Shown: one piece after another, positions 51,881 to 63,239 of the stretch
Layout of the letters: each line of letters begins with the position of its first letter
Position numbering within the stretch: the first letter of the stretch is position 1
Assembly: GCA_026936325.1 (NCBI GenBank)
Contig: JAPTHN010000010.1
Span: 51,209,283 to 51,273,282 of the forward strand
Length of the DNA stretch: 64,000 nucleotides
Source: Platynereis dumerilii
Lineage: Eukaryota > Annelida > Polychaeta > Phyllodocida > Nereididae
Direction: 5' to 3'
Made by a program: the position numbers and the translations under genes
Notes under the pieces: model-generated
The model's input: only the letters and a program-made list of their open reading frames with translations
What the model was told of the DNA's origin: nothing
Databases searched by the model: none

Positions 51881-53139
51881 TGTGATAAGTGCACTATTAA
51901 TCATAAATAATCATCATAATTATGAAAAAATAGGCAACATACACCTTTGAAAATTATATTTAGGAAATTCTTTGTCCATACCTTTTCTTAATAAAGGGCC
52001 TTAAACACTGTGTAGGCCTATAAATACCTAAATATAGAGGCATCAGTACATAACATAAATAAATTCTGAGAGAAATTTGAAGGTTCTGAAACCTACTTAT
52101 GCTGTTAATCAATATCATATGATAGGCTATGAATAATTTACATCTTTGCCCATTTCCATTATGATATGATTATGTACCACCTATTGGATTAACCCAGCCA
52201 TGCCCTATGATGATTCAATGCATATTCTGGAAGAATACCTTTCATTACCCATAATAATAATATAATATTTTCAGAAAACTTAATCAATCACTACTGATTG
52301 ACAATGATTTTATGGTTCACTGATATCTTCACTCAGCGGATCAGTTTCCGAAAGGTCTTGAGTGAATCTGGTTTGACAATATGACTTCGAACAAATGTTA
52401 AAATATGTCATGTGGCAAGCAAGGAAATGTTAATGATTTATAATGCTGTATTTGCACTGAAAGGAAGTTAGGTCATCGAATTAAAACTGAATTACTGTCG
52501 AATTGCATCGATGTAAGGTATCGAACGCCTCCAAACTGAAGCATTTATCCAAATTGTTGGAAATGGTAAATTTCCATGTTGAATGGCCAGAAGTAAGAAT
52601 CCCCTGATGTAATTGATAGGACAAATGCATTAAGAATGACCATGACAACTCATTGGAAATCACTTTACTTTGCAATTAAGGAAATCAAGAGAAGGCAACA
52701 TGAAAAGAAATTTATAAAATGCTGGCCTTGAGTAAGAAAAGGCATGTTGCACAAAGGTGTGCAGTTAACATGAAAGAATTTAAAAGGGTAGTGGCGCTTT
52801 GAAAATTAGGAGGACGGTGCCATGTCAAGCGTTTGAAGATTCTCATGAAGTCTCAAAGATAGAAATGACAAGTAGATGGACTGGGGAAAATGAGAAAATT
52901 TGAATAATGATTTTTAAAGTTTATAAATCTTATTTTGAGGCTTGATGCCATGCAGAGTGACAAGCTCCCGGCTTCAGTTGCGACTAATAACACTGGCTTT
53001 TTAAACCTCATGATTCCAAGAACCGGTTGAAAATTGTAATTTCTCACATAATGTATAGATCTACATGTATACAGTATATTGCGACAATATCTAGTAGGCC
53101 TACATCGTAATTTGTGTTGTGCTGGTATACCCAAGAACA
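51881..53139. other. Non-coding DNA, nothing recognised
   Basis: AT-rich unassigned DNA leading into the first copy of the 1.9-kb unit. Confidence 0.4.
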
Positions 53140-54341
53140 ACTGGGTAGCTCTTCCTCCTTTTTGTGGAGGGAGCTGCACATTAATTGTTGGTGACCACCA
53201 CATGATGATGAGATGAGAAGACTCGGAGTCTGGCGCATACCTTCATGATTCAGGGATGACCAGGGTCTTTCAGTTGCCCCATTATGGAACACTGGATACA
53301 ACTCACCATATATGTCCCATGGGCTCGGACAAAATTTAGCGACTCGAACTCATGCTCTCACAGTCAGTGGTAGCACAAAGAAGCACTCTTAACCATTATG
53401 CCAATATGCTACGGAGGAATAAGGTCTGGGAACCAAGGATGCCTTCTACATGCATTTTTGACTTCTTGTTGGTGGAAATTCATAACCAAGGTGAAGTTGC
53501 TACCTGAATCGGGCATGCGCTGTTATTTTAATTGGAAAGCTTCGTTCTAAACACCAGGTTCCGACAAAGTGCACTTTCCCAATGTTACCATGTATGTCAA
53601 CAGAATAATTGAGGTAAAATGGCTCGCAAACTTTTATATTGAAAAAACATGTTTTAAACTCAATCACATGTTTACGTTGTACTTATTTCATGATAAAATT
53701 AGATGTATTGCTCTGATGAGGTTGATACTTCAAATTTCCCCTTTGGCTAAAGAGACAATATAAATTCCCAAAATAACTACCAGAACACATGCAGTGAATG
53801 GAGAAGTGATGTATTGATATAGGACTGCAACTATTTTTAACTGTGTGAGCTTTCAATGTGAAAATATATGCCTTCACGTTTGAAGCAAAATGTCAACAGA
53901 ACTAAAAATCAAATGAGCTTTTAATGTCAATCTATTTTACCTGTTTGCAGCAAATATTTTTTTCCATTTCCAAGTTGTCCTCCATAAAGTTTTGTGATTG
54001 TGTTTATCAGATCACTTGATCAGACAATTGAGGATCAGTGCCACTCAAATTTCAAGCTTTATATCATCCTTTTGATGTTTTTTGTTTCTCTTTTTCATCA
54101 ATTTTTCTGATTGTATCCTGAATCATCCTAAAAATATACACACCCATTATAACAAGGTACTCGGTGGGTGTGGTCTGTCATGGAGTGGATTTAAAGAGAG
54201 GAAAAAAGTGTTGACTTCAATTTTCCTTTTTTTATCAATTTTAATGGAAAATTATAAATATGCATGAAATTTCTTGTTTTGCAGTGAACCATATCATTAA
54301 TAGGACTGTGTATTCTTGATCAATTGAAATCATAAGACTAT
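53140..54341 (+). repeat. 1.9-kb unit, copy a (second half)
   Basis: Matches 55185-56286 and 61830-62890 through the anchors GAGCTGCACATTAATTG, AGGTGAAGTTGC, AACACCAGGTT, GATACTTCAAATTTCCCC, GATCAGACAATTGAGGATCA and the end GTGTATTCTTGAT. Frames at 53569-53763 and 62112-62375 align with each other, but not in a way that suggests selection on protein. Confidence 0.8.
53215..53420 (-). mobile_element. tRNA-derived SINE, second family
   Basis: On the minus strand the head reads TTGGCATAATGGTTAAGAGTGC (53383-53404, box A type), then GAGTTCGAGTCG (box B, about 53340-53350). A body follows with GGACATATATGG and GTTGTATCCAGTGTTCCA. Copies at 55240-55400 and 61890-62080 occupy the same place in the 1.9-kb unit, so the SINE entered before the unit was multiplied. 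Confidence 0.6.
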
Positions 54342-54449
54342 AGAACACAGGTTACTTCTGAGAACAACTGTAAAGACATGAATTGTTTTAAAATTTTAAC
54401 CTTGAAAACTATTATATATGTTTAAACAATTAAAAGCATCATTAAACTT

Positions 54450-56286
54450 TGGATTAAACTTAAGATCTAACATAAAAGCGGTGCTCCTCATGTGTAACAA
54501 AAAATATGTAAATTATTTCCAATTTTAAATTCTATATATATATATGTATAGAAAAATGTTATCTAAATTCAGAAACAAATGAATAATATTGTAATATGCT
54601 ACATCATTTACTGTAGTACAGCAACACCTGACTTTTATTTGTGTAAACTTATTTTACAGCGATGAACCATATTTTTGAGATAGTCTATAAACGTTTTTAA
54701 AAAGCAAGCAAGCAAATACCATCACTCTTTCAATGTGACAAGGATAGTTACTTTAGACGATCTAATCAATTATTTTTTCTTGGTGCATTTCAGCTCACAC
54801 TGAGATTTTAAATGAGATGTTTAATGTTCATTTTAATGGCATTTAACCTTGGAGAATAAACCTACATTAAGTTGCTTACCGTACAATCATTGCAAGATAG
54901 TCAATTATAGTAGTACACTACACGATTAAGTCATTAGATAAGAAGTGATTTGAAAGAAATCAAGGTAAATGCTAACCTTTTTATGTTTTCCTGATGGAGT
55001 AGGTCAGGGTGTGGAGCCCCCATTACTTTTGAGGTGCCAAATGATCTACTTTTTTTAGTTTAATCATTTGAATAAGTATTGACACAACTGTTCAATAATA
55101 TTTGTGAAAATGTTGGAAAACAAGGACTTAATGGTCTTTTTTCGCAAAAAAAAAAAAAACACAGAAAGGCCTTCTTTTTCAAATATAGTGGTTTGAGCTG
55201 CACATTAATTGTGAACACTGTATGATGATGTGATGAGATGACTGGACATCCATCACATACCTTAGTAATTCAGGGATGCCGAGGATCTTTCAGTTGTCCC
55301 AGTGTGGAACACAGGATACAACTGTCCTTTATAGGCTTGGACTAAATTGAGTTTGGGGTTGGACTCCAACCAATACTATGACAGGTCTGTAAACCAAGGA
55401 CCTTTGGCATTTAATTGTGTTGGTTGCAAGTCATCATCAAGGTGAAGTTGCAACCACAATCAGACACTATAAACTCAATTCAAAGCCACCCTCTAAACAC
55501 CAGGTTGCACTTTTCCCCAATGTTACCTTGTCAAAAGAGAAAAATCGAGGAAAAATGTCTCACCAACTTTTATACTGATAAAGCACGTTTTAAATTCAGT
55601 CAAATGTTTATGTTTTATTTCTTCCATGATAGAAAATACATTTAGCGCTGTGATGAGGTTGATACTTCAAATTTCCCCTGTGGCTATAAAGAGAAAATAT
55701 AAATTCTCAAAATAACTCACTGAACACATGCTGAATGGGAAAATGATCTATAGATTGAGGACTGCAGCTATTTTTAACTGTAAGAGCTTTCAATGCGAAA
55801 ATATATGCCTTCAGGTTGAAAGCAAAATGTCAACAGACCTAAAAAGCAAATGAGTTTTTAATGTCACTCTATTTAACTTGTTTGCAGCAAAATACTTTTT
55901 TCATTTTGAAAGTGTCCCCCATAAAGTTTAGCATTTTGTGTTTCTCCAATCACTTGATCAGACAATTGAGGATCAATGCCACTCAAATTTCATGCTTTAT
56001 ATAATCCTTTTAATGTTTTTTCGTTCTCTTTTATCAATTTTTTCCTGACTGCATCCTGGAATATCCTAAAAATATACACACCCATTTTAACGAGGTGCTC
56101 TGTGGGTGTGGCCAAACATAGCGTGGATTTAAAGAGGGGGATAAAATATTGACTTAAATTCTCTTTTTTATCAATTTTTACGGAAAATCATAAATTTGCA
56201 TGAAATCCTTGTTTTGCAATGAATCATTTCATTAATAGGCCTGCGGCACCTGTGTATTCTTGATTAATTGAAATCATTAAACTATA
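54450..56286 (+). repeat. 1.9-kb unit, copy b
   Basis: The first half matches 61045-61800 from GATCTAACATAAAAGCGGTG on; the second half matches copies a and c. Similarity to copy a stops exactly after AACTATA at 56286, where the GC-rich TatD fragment begins, marking a rearrangement or insertion edge. Confidence 0.85.
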
Positions 56287-56818
56287 TGCGTCAGCGCAAC
56301 CCCGGTGAAGAATTTCTTCATGGACCGTACACCATAGTTGGGTTGGTGGACAATCGTGTCTTTCCCCATGAGTGGGGCCTGCCCCTGATTGATGAACCCT
56401 GGTGTTTCACCAGCTACGGAGTTCACCAATCCCTTGCTGGATCAGACAGATACAAGTGGAAAAGTGCCGAGGAAATGCTGTCATCGGCCTCCTTTATCGG
56501 TGAATGTGGGCTGGATGTGGTTCGAGGCCCTCAACATCAGGCCGCCCAGGAAGTGCTATTGAGGAGCCAAATCCGTCTGGCCATCAATCTGGACAAACCC
56601 CTGATCCTCCACATCAGAGGGGACCTCTCCGTGTCCCAACGTTGCCAGACCATCCTGCAACAAGAGGGCGTCAGGGGCACCCACAGGATTTACATCCATT
56701 GCTTCATCGGTGATATGGCCCTTTATGAGGCGTGGACCCGAGTTTTTCCCAACACCATCTTCATTGGGAGCCACAGCCCACACTGCTGTTTTATTTTTTT
56801 CCTAAGCCCTAAGTGCTA
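56287..56818 (+). pseudogene. TatD-like (TATDN2-like) nuclease fragment
   Basis: One open frame of about 175 residues. Recognisable TatD-family words in order are FIGECGLD (equivalent of GE-GLD, with the metal-binding Glu), LAINLDKPLILHIRG (strand with the metal-binding His; the family usually has IHCR), and RIYIHCFIGD (IHCF or RHCFTG, second His), then a FPNTIFIG strand. TatD proteins are metal-dependent 3'-5' DNases with a TIM-barrel fold. The N-terminal HxH site and C-terminal ETD-P motif are missing, so only the middle half of the domain is here; the last residues (CCFIFFLSPKC) do not fit the family. GC content is well above the surroundings. The left edge coincides with a break in the flanking repeat and the right edge with foldback F6. 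An exon of a larger gene is possible (an AG precedes CGCAACCCC), but a captured fragment fits better. Confidence 0.75.
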
Positions 56819-58240
56819 GTTATATCCCGCGTTTGAGGGAATATGTGATATATACCGAGGCGTAAGCCGAGGTGTATATCACATATTCACGAAAACAAGG
56901 GATATAACTAACTTATACCCAAACACAATAAAACATAAACAAAGAGATTTAAAAATAAAATAAAACAAGTAGGATTGGACTGAAATAGAAAACAGCTACT
57001 TACAATTTGCCAAGTGGGATTAATTAAATAACATGAAAGTATCAGTTGAAGAAAAAAATCCAAAAGGCAACAGGTTGACATATGAAATGAAATTCTTACT
57101 TCTTCTGAGAATTTTCTGGGATATACAACTCCAATGCATGTGAAAGGTATTGTAAATTATCAATCAAATGTATACGAAAAAGCTAAAGAGATTTCCCATA
57201 CACATTTTTTAGAATCTGATTATAGAAGCAATTGTGATTTCAATACTTAGCACAGGCAATTATTAGGCATATGGTCCCAATTACCCACTTCAATACATAT
57301 ATGCTCAGATAATATAATAAGGTAATAAGTAGCTAATAGCAAAATTATTAGAAAAAATATTTGGAACAAAATTTTAAAAAGTGGAAAATGAAACCTGTCG
57401 AATATTGAACAAATATTTGGGGAAAAAAATTATCTCGAAAAAAAAAATTGAAAAGAAAAATTTGGAAAAACTATGAGGGCAAAATAAATCCGGGGAAAAG
57501 AAGTTTGTGAAAAAAAAGATATTTGAAAAAAGAAATTTCGGGTGAAATTTTTTTATTAATTAATAGGGTAAAGAATTAGGGGGGGTTGGAAAAAATATGA
57601 GGGGAAATAGGCAAAAGAAAAAAAATTAGAAAAAAAAGATAGTTAAAAAATCAGGAGAATGTACATATATATGCATTTGGATTGTTAGGGGCGACCAATA
57701 ATAAGTATAAAGGGGGAGAGGGGCTTGGAGTTTTAAATTTATGGTAACAGTAAAAGACCTATTTATTTCTAGTGCGTTTTTATCAAACAAAACCATGTTA
57801 TGAAATATCCCCACCACCAGTAACTATTTACTTTAACATTGCTCAAAAGTAATTTATTTATTTTACCAAAACTTGAAAATAATTTTTTATTTAAAATAAA
57901 CTGCAAGCCTTCTCCCCCTCCCGGATATCTAATATGGTTGAACCCTTACTCTTAAGTAGTCATGATATTTGCATTAAAAATCCAGATTGGGCTGAAATTA
58001 AAGGATTTATGGATTTGTCAAAAGCTTTAGGTTTTATAATACTTTTGTTTATTTTTGTTTTGTTGTTGGAAATCCTCTGTTTGGTGCAGTTTTGCTGTTT
58101 GTGTTGTGAGATTTGTTAAACAGTGAGGCTTTATATACTCCCATGGGCGTATAAGTGAACAACAAAGAATATAGGATATATACCAGCCAAATACAGGCTT
58201 CTGATTGGCTGATGGGTCATAGGTATGGTATAAGAGATCT
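56819..58240 (+). repeat. Foldback family F, copy F6 (long form)
   Basis: The left palindrome at 56819-56908 pairs GTTATATCCC and AATATGTGATATATACCGAGG with their complements around GCGTAAGC. The spacer CTTATACCCAAACACAATAA matches F1. The right part (about 58080-58240) matches F1 again: a TCCCATGGG core inside a TATAC/GTATA stem, GAACAACAAAGAATAT, CTTCTGATTGGCTGATGG and GGTATGGTATAAGAG. The roughly 1.1 kb between is absent from F1 and consists of A-rich and purine-rich DNA, including an irregular GAAAAAA tract at 57360-57640. The hairpin array starts directly after it. No protein is encoded. Confidence 0.65.
58193..58240 (+). promoter_or_regulatory. Promoter-like CCAAT/TATA pair in F6
   Basis: An inverted CCAAT box, CTGATTGGCTGATGG, at about 58201-58215 is followed by GGTATAAGAG at about 58227-58236. 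The same pair occurs in F1 and, reversed, in F4. If used, transcription to the right would start near the first hairpin of the 58249-58491 array. This is inferred from motifs only. Confidence 0.35.
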
Positions 58241-58248
58241 TGTCCTTT

Positions 58249-58491
58249 GGAGATGCATGTCTCCAGGTTGTCCGAAGGAGTTGCATGACTCCTAACTTTT
58301 CTTGTTGCTGAATTTGTCCTTTTGGTGATGCATGTCACCAGTTTGTCCTGTGGAGCTGCATGGCTCCTTTTTTGGCCTATGATAAATTTTTATTTGAAAT
58401 TGCCCTTTTCCCTTTTCCGATAGGAGTTGTATGGCTCCTACTCCCTTTTTCCCCAGTTTTTTTTTTATTTCCGGCGGAGATGCATGTCTCC
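58249..58491 (+). repeat. Array of six covarying TGCATG-loop hairpins
   Basis: Six copies lie at 58249-58264, 58277-58292, 58324-58339, 58352-58367, 58423-58438 and 58476-58491. Stems are GGAGA/TCTCC, GGAGT/ACTCC, GGTGA/TCACC, GGAGC/GCTCC, GGAGT/GCTCC and GGAGA/TCTCC, so differences at stem positions 3 and 5 are matched on the other side (one T-G pair). The loop is TGCATG in five and TGTATG in one. Most copies are preceded by TTGTCC and 3-4 bases. The first four form two pairs with 28-base spacing. The pattern suggests a structure kept by selection or copied by a structure-dependent mechanism. TGCATG in RNA would be a site for RBFOX-type proteins. Function unknown. Confidence 0.85.
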
Positions 58492-58738
58492 GCACCTTAA
58501 AAATCCCTCCCAGGCGGACCGCCTAAAACAAACCAGGGTGGAAGGTGGAAGTCAAGCCTGGAAGATGGAAGAGAAGCGTGTGACATCCGAGACCTAAAAA
58601 CAAACCTGGGTGGAGTGTGGCAGTGGTGGCAGCACCGTGCGAAGGCGCCATCTTGTGGCACATCCGCTCATCGCCGCATTGCATTCTAGACCGTCGACAA
58701 GACAGCAGAGCTGGTAGGTGCCATCCTGACCCCACGCC
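58492..58738. other. GC-rich stretch with a 13-bp palindrome and a short direct repeat
   Basis: AGGCGGACCGCCT (58513-58525) is a perfect palindrome with a single central base. CTAAAACAAACC with GGGTGGA (58523) recurs as CTAAAAACAAACC with GGGTGGA (58593). GCGCCATCTTGTGG (58645-58658) is near the CTCF core. Minus-strand frames here repeat HPGLF because of the direct repeat and are not credible proteins. Confidence 0.5.
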
Positions 58739-60079
58739 CAAGGCCGGATCCAGGGTCTAGGAGGCCCTGGGCACAATGAGAAACTGAGGCCCCCACCTTC
58801 AAATGTTGAAGTTGACCAAACATTTGTGGAACATTAAAAATGCAGATTTCATGAAACAATGATCATTGTAGGCCCAAATGATGTAAAAAGGACAGAACCT
58901 TATTCTGATACCTCCTGCACGGAAAGCTTGTGATGGTTAGTTTGGTCATAGATTTTTTTTTACACTATTCTATAGCTGATTATGTTGATAACCAAAAAAA
59001 TAAGAGGATACACTTCACCGTCACTCTCAATAGAAATTGATCTGGTACAGGAACAAAAAAATTTTAAAATGTTCAATTGTGGTGGAATCTGGCCATGATG
59101 ACACATTGTCTCTGTCTGACCATGTTGACAACAATAATCTTAAGAGGTAATCAAAAAATAGGAATAGTTTTTAAAATAATCTTAACTGTAGGTGAATGGA
59201 GTCATTGATTTTTTTTTTTCATCTATATACTTATTATACTTATTAGTAAAAATGGTGGCTTTCCAAAAAGAGCATTACAAAAAAACTAAAATTTGTAATC
59301 TTGAGCATAAGGAAACTATTTAACTTCAAATGCTCAAGTTATGCTGAGAAACTTCATCAGAAGAGGTAGGAATATATGATGCATGGTCTACATTAAGTGC
59401 ATTTATAATTATCATGACTTAAACTCTCCCTGGGATAAAACCTTTTTTGGCACAAACCTTCAACATGGGTCTCAAAGACCCCACTCTATTTATGCTCATA
59501 ACTCAGAATCTCCAAAAATTGAAAAACGTCTTGGCCAGAAAATGTTATTGTATTCTTTTGATTCATGGCAACACACCATATTGTAATTTATGTCCTGATG
59601 TAAAAGATAATTGTACTTTTAACTGTATTTCGAAATTGTGTGTTCGAATATTATCCTCAATTGCATTGACAAGTTGATATCTTCAGTTGTGTTTGATAGA
59701 GTGAATTCCCTATCAGCGTGCCTCTGCGGTCCGACGTCCGCCCGAAGCTGGTCTGATGCTACTGACATCGGACTGACGCTGGGCCGACGTTGGACCGCCA
59801 AAGCATGCTGACAGGGAATTTAAATGAATATAGCATACACAAATCAAGAGTTCCGATTGTTTTATAAATCCTAAGGAAAATTCTGAGTAACTGTCAATGA
59901 TTTGAAATACCAACAGGTAAATATGGAAGAAATGAGCGTGGGAAGGGGTCTTAGAAGGCTTAGAGGCCCTTGTTTGTTTCACTTTTTGGTTATTAGCAAT
60001 AAACACTGGACCTGCATGCAGAAAAGAGAAATTGCAATAGCATCTGATTCCACTGTGCCCTATGGATAATCCGGCCCTG
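58739..60079. mobile_element. hAT-like element (1341 bp), 8-bp target duplication CCCACGCC
   Basis: The left end CAAGGCCGGATCC and the complement of the right end CAGGGCCGGATTATCC are inverted repeats that continue with a GGGCACA word on both sides. CCCACGCC occurs at 58731-58738 and 60080-60087. CAGGGCCGGAT-type ends with 8-bp duplications are known from Charlie-like hAT elements. No hAT transposase motif (BED finger, RW or dimerisation domain) was seen in the roughly 1.3 kb, so it is probably non-autonomous or internally decayed. Confidence 0.85.
59704..59821. repeat. GC-rich imperfect inverted repeat nested in the hAT-like element
   Basis: AATTCCCTATCAGCGTGC pairs with GCATGCTGACAGGGAATT; inside it, GCGGTCCGACGTCCGCCC pairs with GGGCCGACGTTGGACCGC. 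Total about 118 bp and far more GC-rich than its surroundings. This looks like a small foldback element that landed in the hAT-like element, though no target duplication was resolved. Confidence 0.7.
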
Positions 60080-60154
60080 CCCACGCCCAACGTGCTATAA
60101 TATGATTTTCTTCACCAACCAATTGCAATGGTATATATGTATCGATTTCCTGAA

Positions 60155-60470
60155 TGATACCTATAAATTTATCTATCTGTTCATGTACCTTTCTCTATCA
60201 GCCTCTCTACCTGTAGATCTATCTACTTATCTATCTACTATGGTTGCGATTCTCACCAAGTTTTATAAGAAATACAAATCATTGAATGGCAGAAACCAGA
60301 TTAACATCAAATAATTCGATTTAAATCAAATGAATGATATCTTTCAATCTATCTATCAATCTATCTATCTATCTATCTGTCACAGGCTGCTATATCTATC
60401 TATCTATTTATATATCCATCCATCCATCCATCCATCCATCCATCCATCCATCTATCTATCTATCTCTTAA
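60155..60470. repeat. TCTA/TCCA microsatellite cluster
   Basis: TCTA-type runs at about 60168-60240, 60346-60380 and 60391-60408 are followed by nine TCCA units (60416-60451) and more TCTA. Interruptions are frequent. Confidence 0.9.
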
Positions 60471-60829
60471 TTATTTGATATAAATTGCATGGCCAGTGTT
60501 AAATTTTGCATTTATGCTGCAGAATGCATAGCTGTGAACTGCTGACTGACCATCCTTGACATTTGCTTTTAAAACAGCACGAAACATCAGTCTATTTAGC
60601 TCATGTTATTTGTTTTAATCTCATTTGATAGATAACATTATACAGATAATCCCGTCTAGGGACTGACTAATGGGTCTAGGGAACCTTTAGGCACAATATA
60701 GGACCTTCCCTAAGCTTAGTACCTCTTAAGGCACTTTTAAGGCATCCTCCCTAAATTTTTAGTCCCTTCGGGAAAAATCCCTATTACAGGGAAGAGACAC
60801 AATTCCATAATTACTTTTTTATTCCAAAG

Positions 60830-62890
60830 AGGAAAATCCGGTCCAAAGCTGTTTAGGTTTTTTTTTCAGTCAGCAAATTGGTCACAGAAACCAAATTTAA
60901 GGCAGACAGTAACAAGCTCGGTGAAAATGGCAAATAAACTTTTGATTAATATCTGTCCATCTCCTTGAAATAGGGTACGTATATATATATTGAATTACAA
61001 GTCAATGTTTTATCACAGATGCTAAGTATATACCATTTCAAAAATTAAAACTGAAGATCTAACATAAAAGCGGTGCTCCTCATGTGTAACAAAGAATATG
61101 TAAATTATTTCCAATTTTCATTCGATATATAAATATATGTGTAGAAAAATTTTATCTAAATTCAGAAACAAATGAATAATATTGTAATATGCTACATCAT
61201 TTACTGTAGTACAGCAACACCTGACTTTATTTGTGTAAACTTCTTTTACAGCGATGAACCATATTTTTGAGATAATCTATAAAAGTTTTTTAAAAAGCAA
61301 GCAATTGCATATTACTCTATCAATGTGACAAGGATACTTACTTTAGACAATTTAATCAATTATTTTTTCTTTTGCATTTCAGCATCACACTGAGATTTTA
61401 AATTAGAAATTTAATGGCCATTTAACGGCATCTAACCTTGGAGAATAAACCTGCATTAAGTTGTTTACCATACAACCATTACAAGATAGTCAATATGTTA
61501 GTACACTGCACGTTTATGTCATTAGACAAGATGTGGGTTGAAAGAAATCAAGGTAAATGCTAACCTTTTATGTTTGCCTGATGGGGTAGGTCGAGGTGTG
61601 GGCCCCGGATATATTTTAAGGTGCCATATTACCAACTTCTTAGAGGTCAATAATTTGTATTGCTATTGTGCAATAAAAATGGCCTGACTTGTCCCAGCTT
61701 ATGAGTACTGACACAACTGTTTATCTGTTACAATGTTGGAGAACAAGAAGTTCATGGGTATTTTTTGTTTAAAAAAAAACAATATTCAAAAGGCCTTCTT
61801 TTCCATATGTCGGGAAAAGACTTCTTCTTCCTTTTTTGTGGCGTGAGCTATACACATAAATTGTTGGTTACCACCCTATGATGATGTGGTATTGTGGTAA
61901 GAGGATTGGACTCCGCCATACCTTAGTAATTCGGGGAGTCGCAGGATCTTTCAGTCATCCCAGTATGGAACAGTGGATACAATTGTCCTTTACGGGCTTG
62001 GACTAAATTGAGTTTATTTGGTGGGACTCGAACCAATACTCTCAGAGCCAGTGGTAGCAAAAACAAGCACTCTTATGCATTTAATTTTGGTGTTGGTAAT
62101 TCATTATCAAGGTGAAGTTGCGCCCACAATCAGGAACTATAAATTCAATTCAAAGGCCACCCTCTAAACACCAGGTTGCGACAAAGTGCATTTCCCAATG
62201 TTACCATGTAACAAGAGAAAAAGCGAGGAAAATTGCCCGCAAACTTTACAGTGATAAAGCACGTTTTAAAAGCAATCAAATGTTTACGTTGTATTTATTT
62301 CATGATAAAATTAGATCTAGTGCTCTGATGAAGTTGATACTTCAAATTTCCCCTGCGGCTAAAGAGACAATATAAATTCTAAAAATAACTACCAGAGCAC
62401 ATGCTGAATGGAGAAGTGATCTATTGATATAGGACTGCAACTATTTTTAACTGGATGAGCTATCAGTGTGAAAATATATGCCTTTAGGTTGAAAGCAAAA
62501 TGTCAATAGACCTAAAAAGCAAATGAGTTTTTAATGTCACTCTTTTTAACTTGTTTGCAGCAAAAAAAAAAATTTCATTTTGGAAGTGTCCCCCATAAAG
62601 TTTTGCATGATTGTGTTTATCCATTCACTTGATCAGACAATTGAGGATCAATGCCACTCAAATGTCAGCTTTATATCACCCTCTTGATGTTTTCTCTTTT
62701 TTGCAATATTTCTCCTTATGGCCTGCTGAAATATCCTGAAAAATATACCGACACATTATAACAAGTTACTTGATGGGTGTGGTCTCAAAAGAGTGGATTC
62801 AAAGAAAGGAAAAAAAGTATTGACTTGCACGTTCTTTTTGTCATCAATTTTTATTGAAAATTACTATGTAAATGTGAATTTTCTTGTTTT
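60830..62890 (+). repeat. 1.9-kb unit, copy c
   Basis: Collinear with copy b from AAGATCTAACATAAAAGCGG (about 61052) through GATCAGACAATTGAGGATCA (about 62631). The leading part, 60830-61000, matches 63240-63460. Includes the second-family SINE at 61890-62080 in reverse orientation. Confidence 0.85.
61890..62080 (-). mobile_element. tRNA-derived SINE, second family, copy c
   Basis: On the minus strand the B box reads TTGGTTCGAGTCCCACC (about 62018-62034), close to the canonical GGTTCGANTCC. It is preceded by AAGAGTGCTTG and TACCACTGGCTCTGAGAG and followed by the body shared with 53215-53420. The B box is better kept here than in copy a. Confidence 0.65.
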
Positions 62891-63239
62891 GTCCAAGGGA
62901 GGCAGGGGGGTCAAGGTTTGCCACTGCACCCTTCTTTTCTTAATAAAAAAAAATAATTCTGCCTTATTTTAGTAATTTTAGGCACATTATTCTGTCTTAT
63001 TTTGATAATTTTTGACGCAAATTTGTAATTATATATTCCAAATTATTATTGCTCCCTATATTTGAAATGCGAAATTGGCCTGAATATGATTTGCCCTGTT
63101 TAATCCGAACGCCTCTGCCATGTACATTTCGTTCCAGCACCCCTGCAGATAGGGGTCATATTCTTGCAAAAGTAAGTAGTAAGTACACCAAAAGCCTAAT
63201 GTTATTCATTTACACTAAGCGAGTGTTGTGCAAAATTAC
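62891..63239. other. Non-coding spacer between unit copies
   Basis: Copy c ends at CTTGTTTTG (about 62891). The sequence to 63240 is not repeated elsewhere in the window and contains nothing recognised. Confidence 0.4.

Noticed and set aside
58249-58491. Hairpin array as a CRISPR array
   Set aside because: Units are palindromic with variable, very short spacing and compensated changes; the context is eukaryotic and there are no cas genes.
53569-62375. Related short frames in the 1.9-kb unit copies (53569-53763, 55415-55645, 62112-62375)
   Set aside because: They align only because the DNA is repeated; indels shift the frame between copies, and there is no sign of protein-level conservation.
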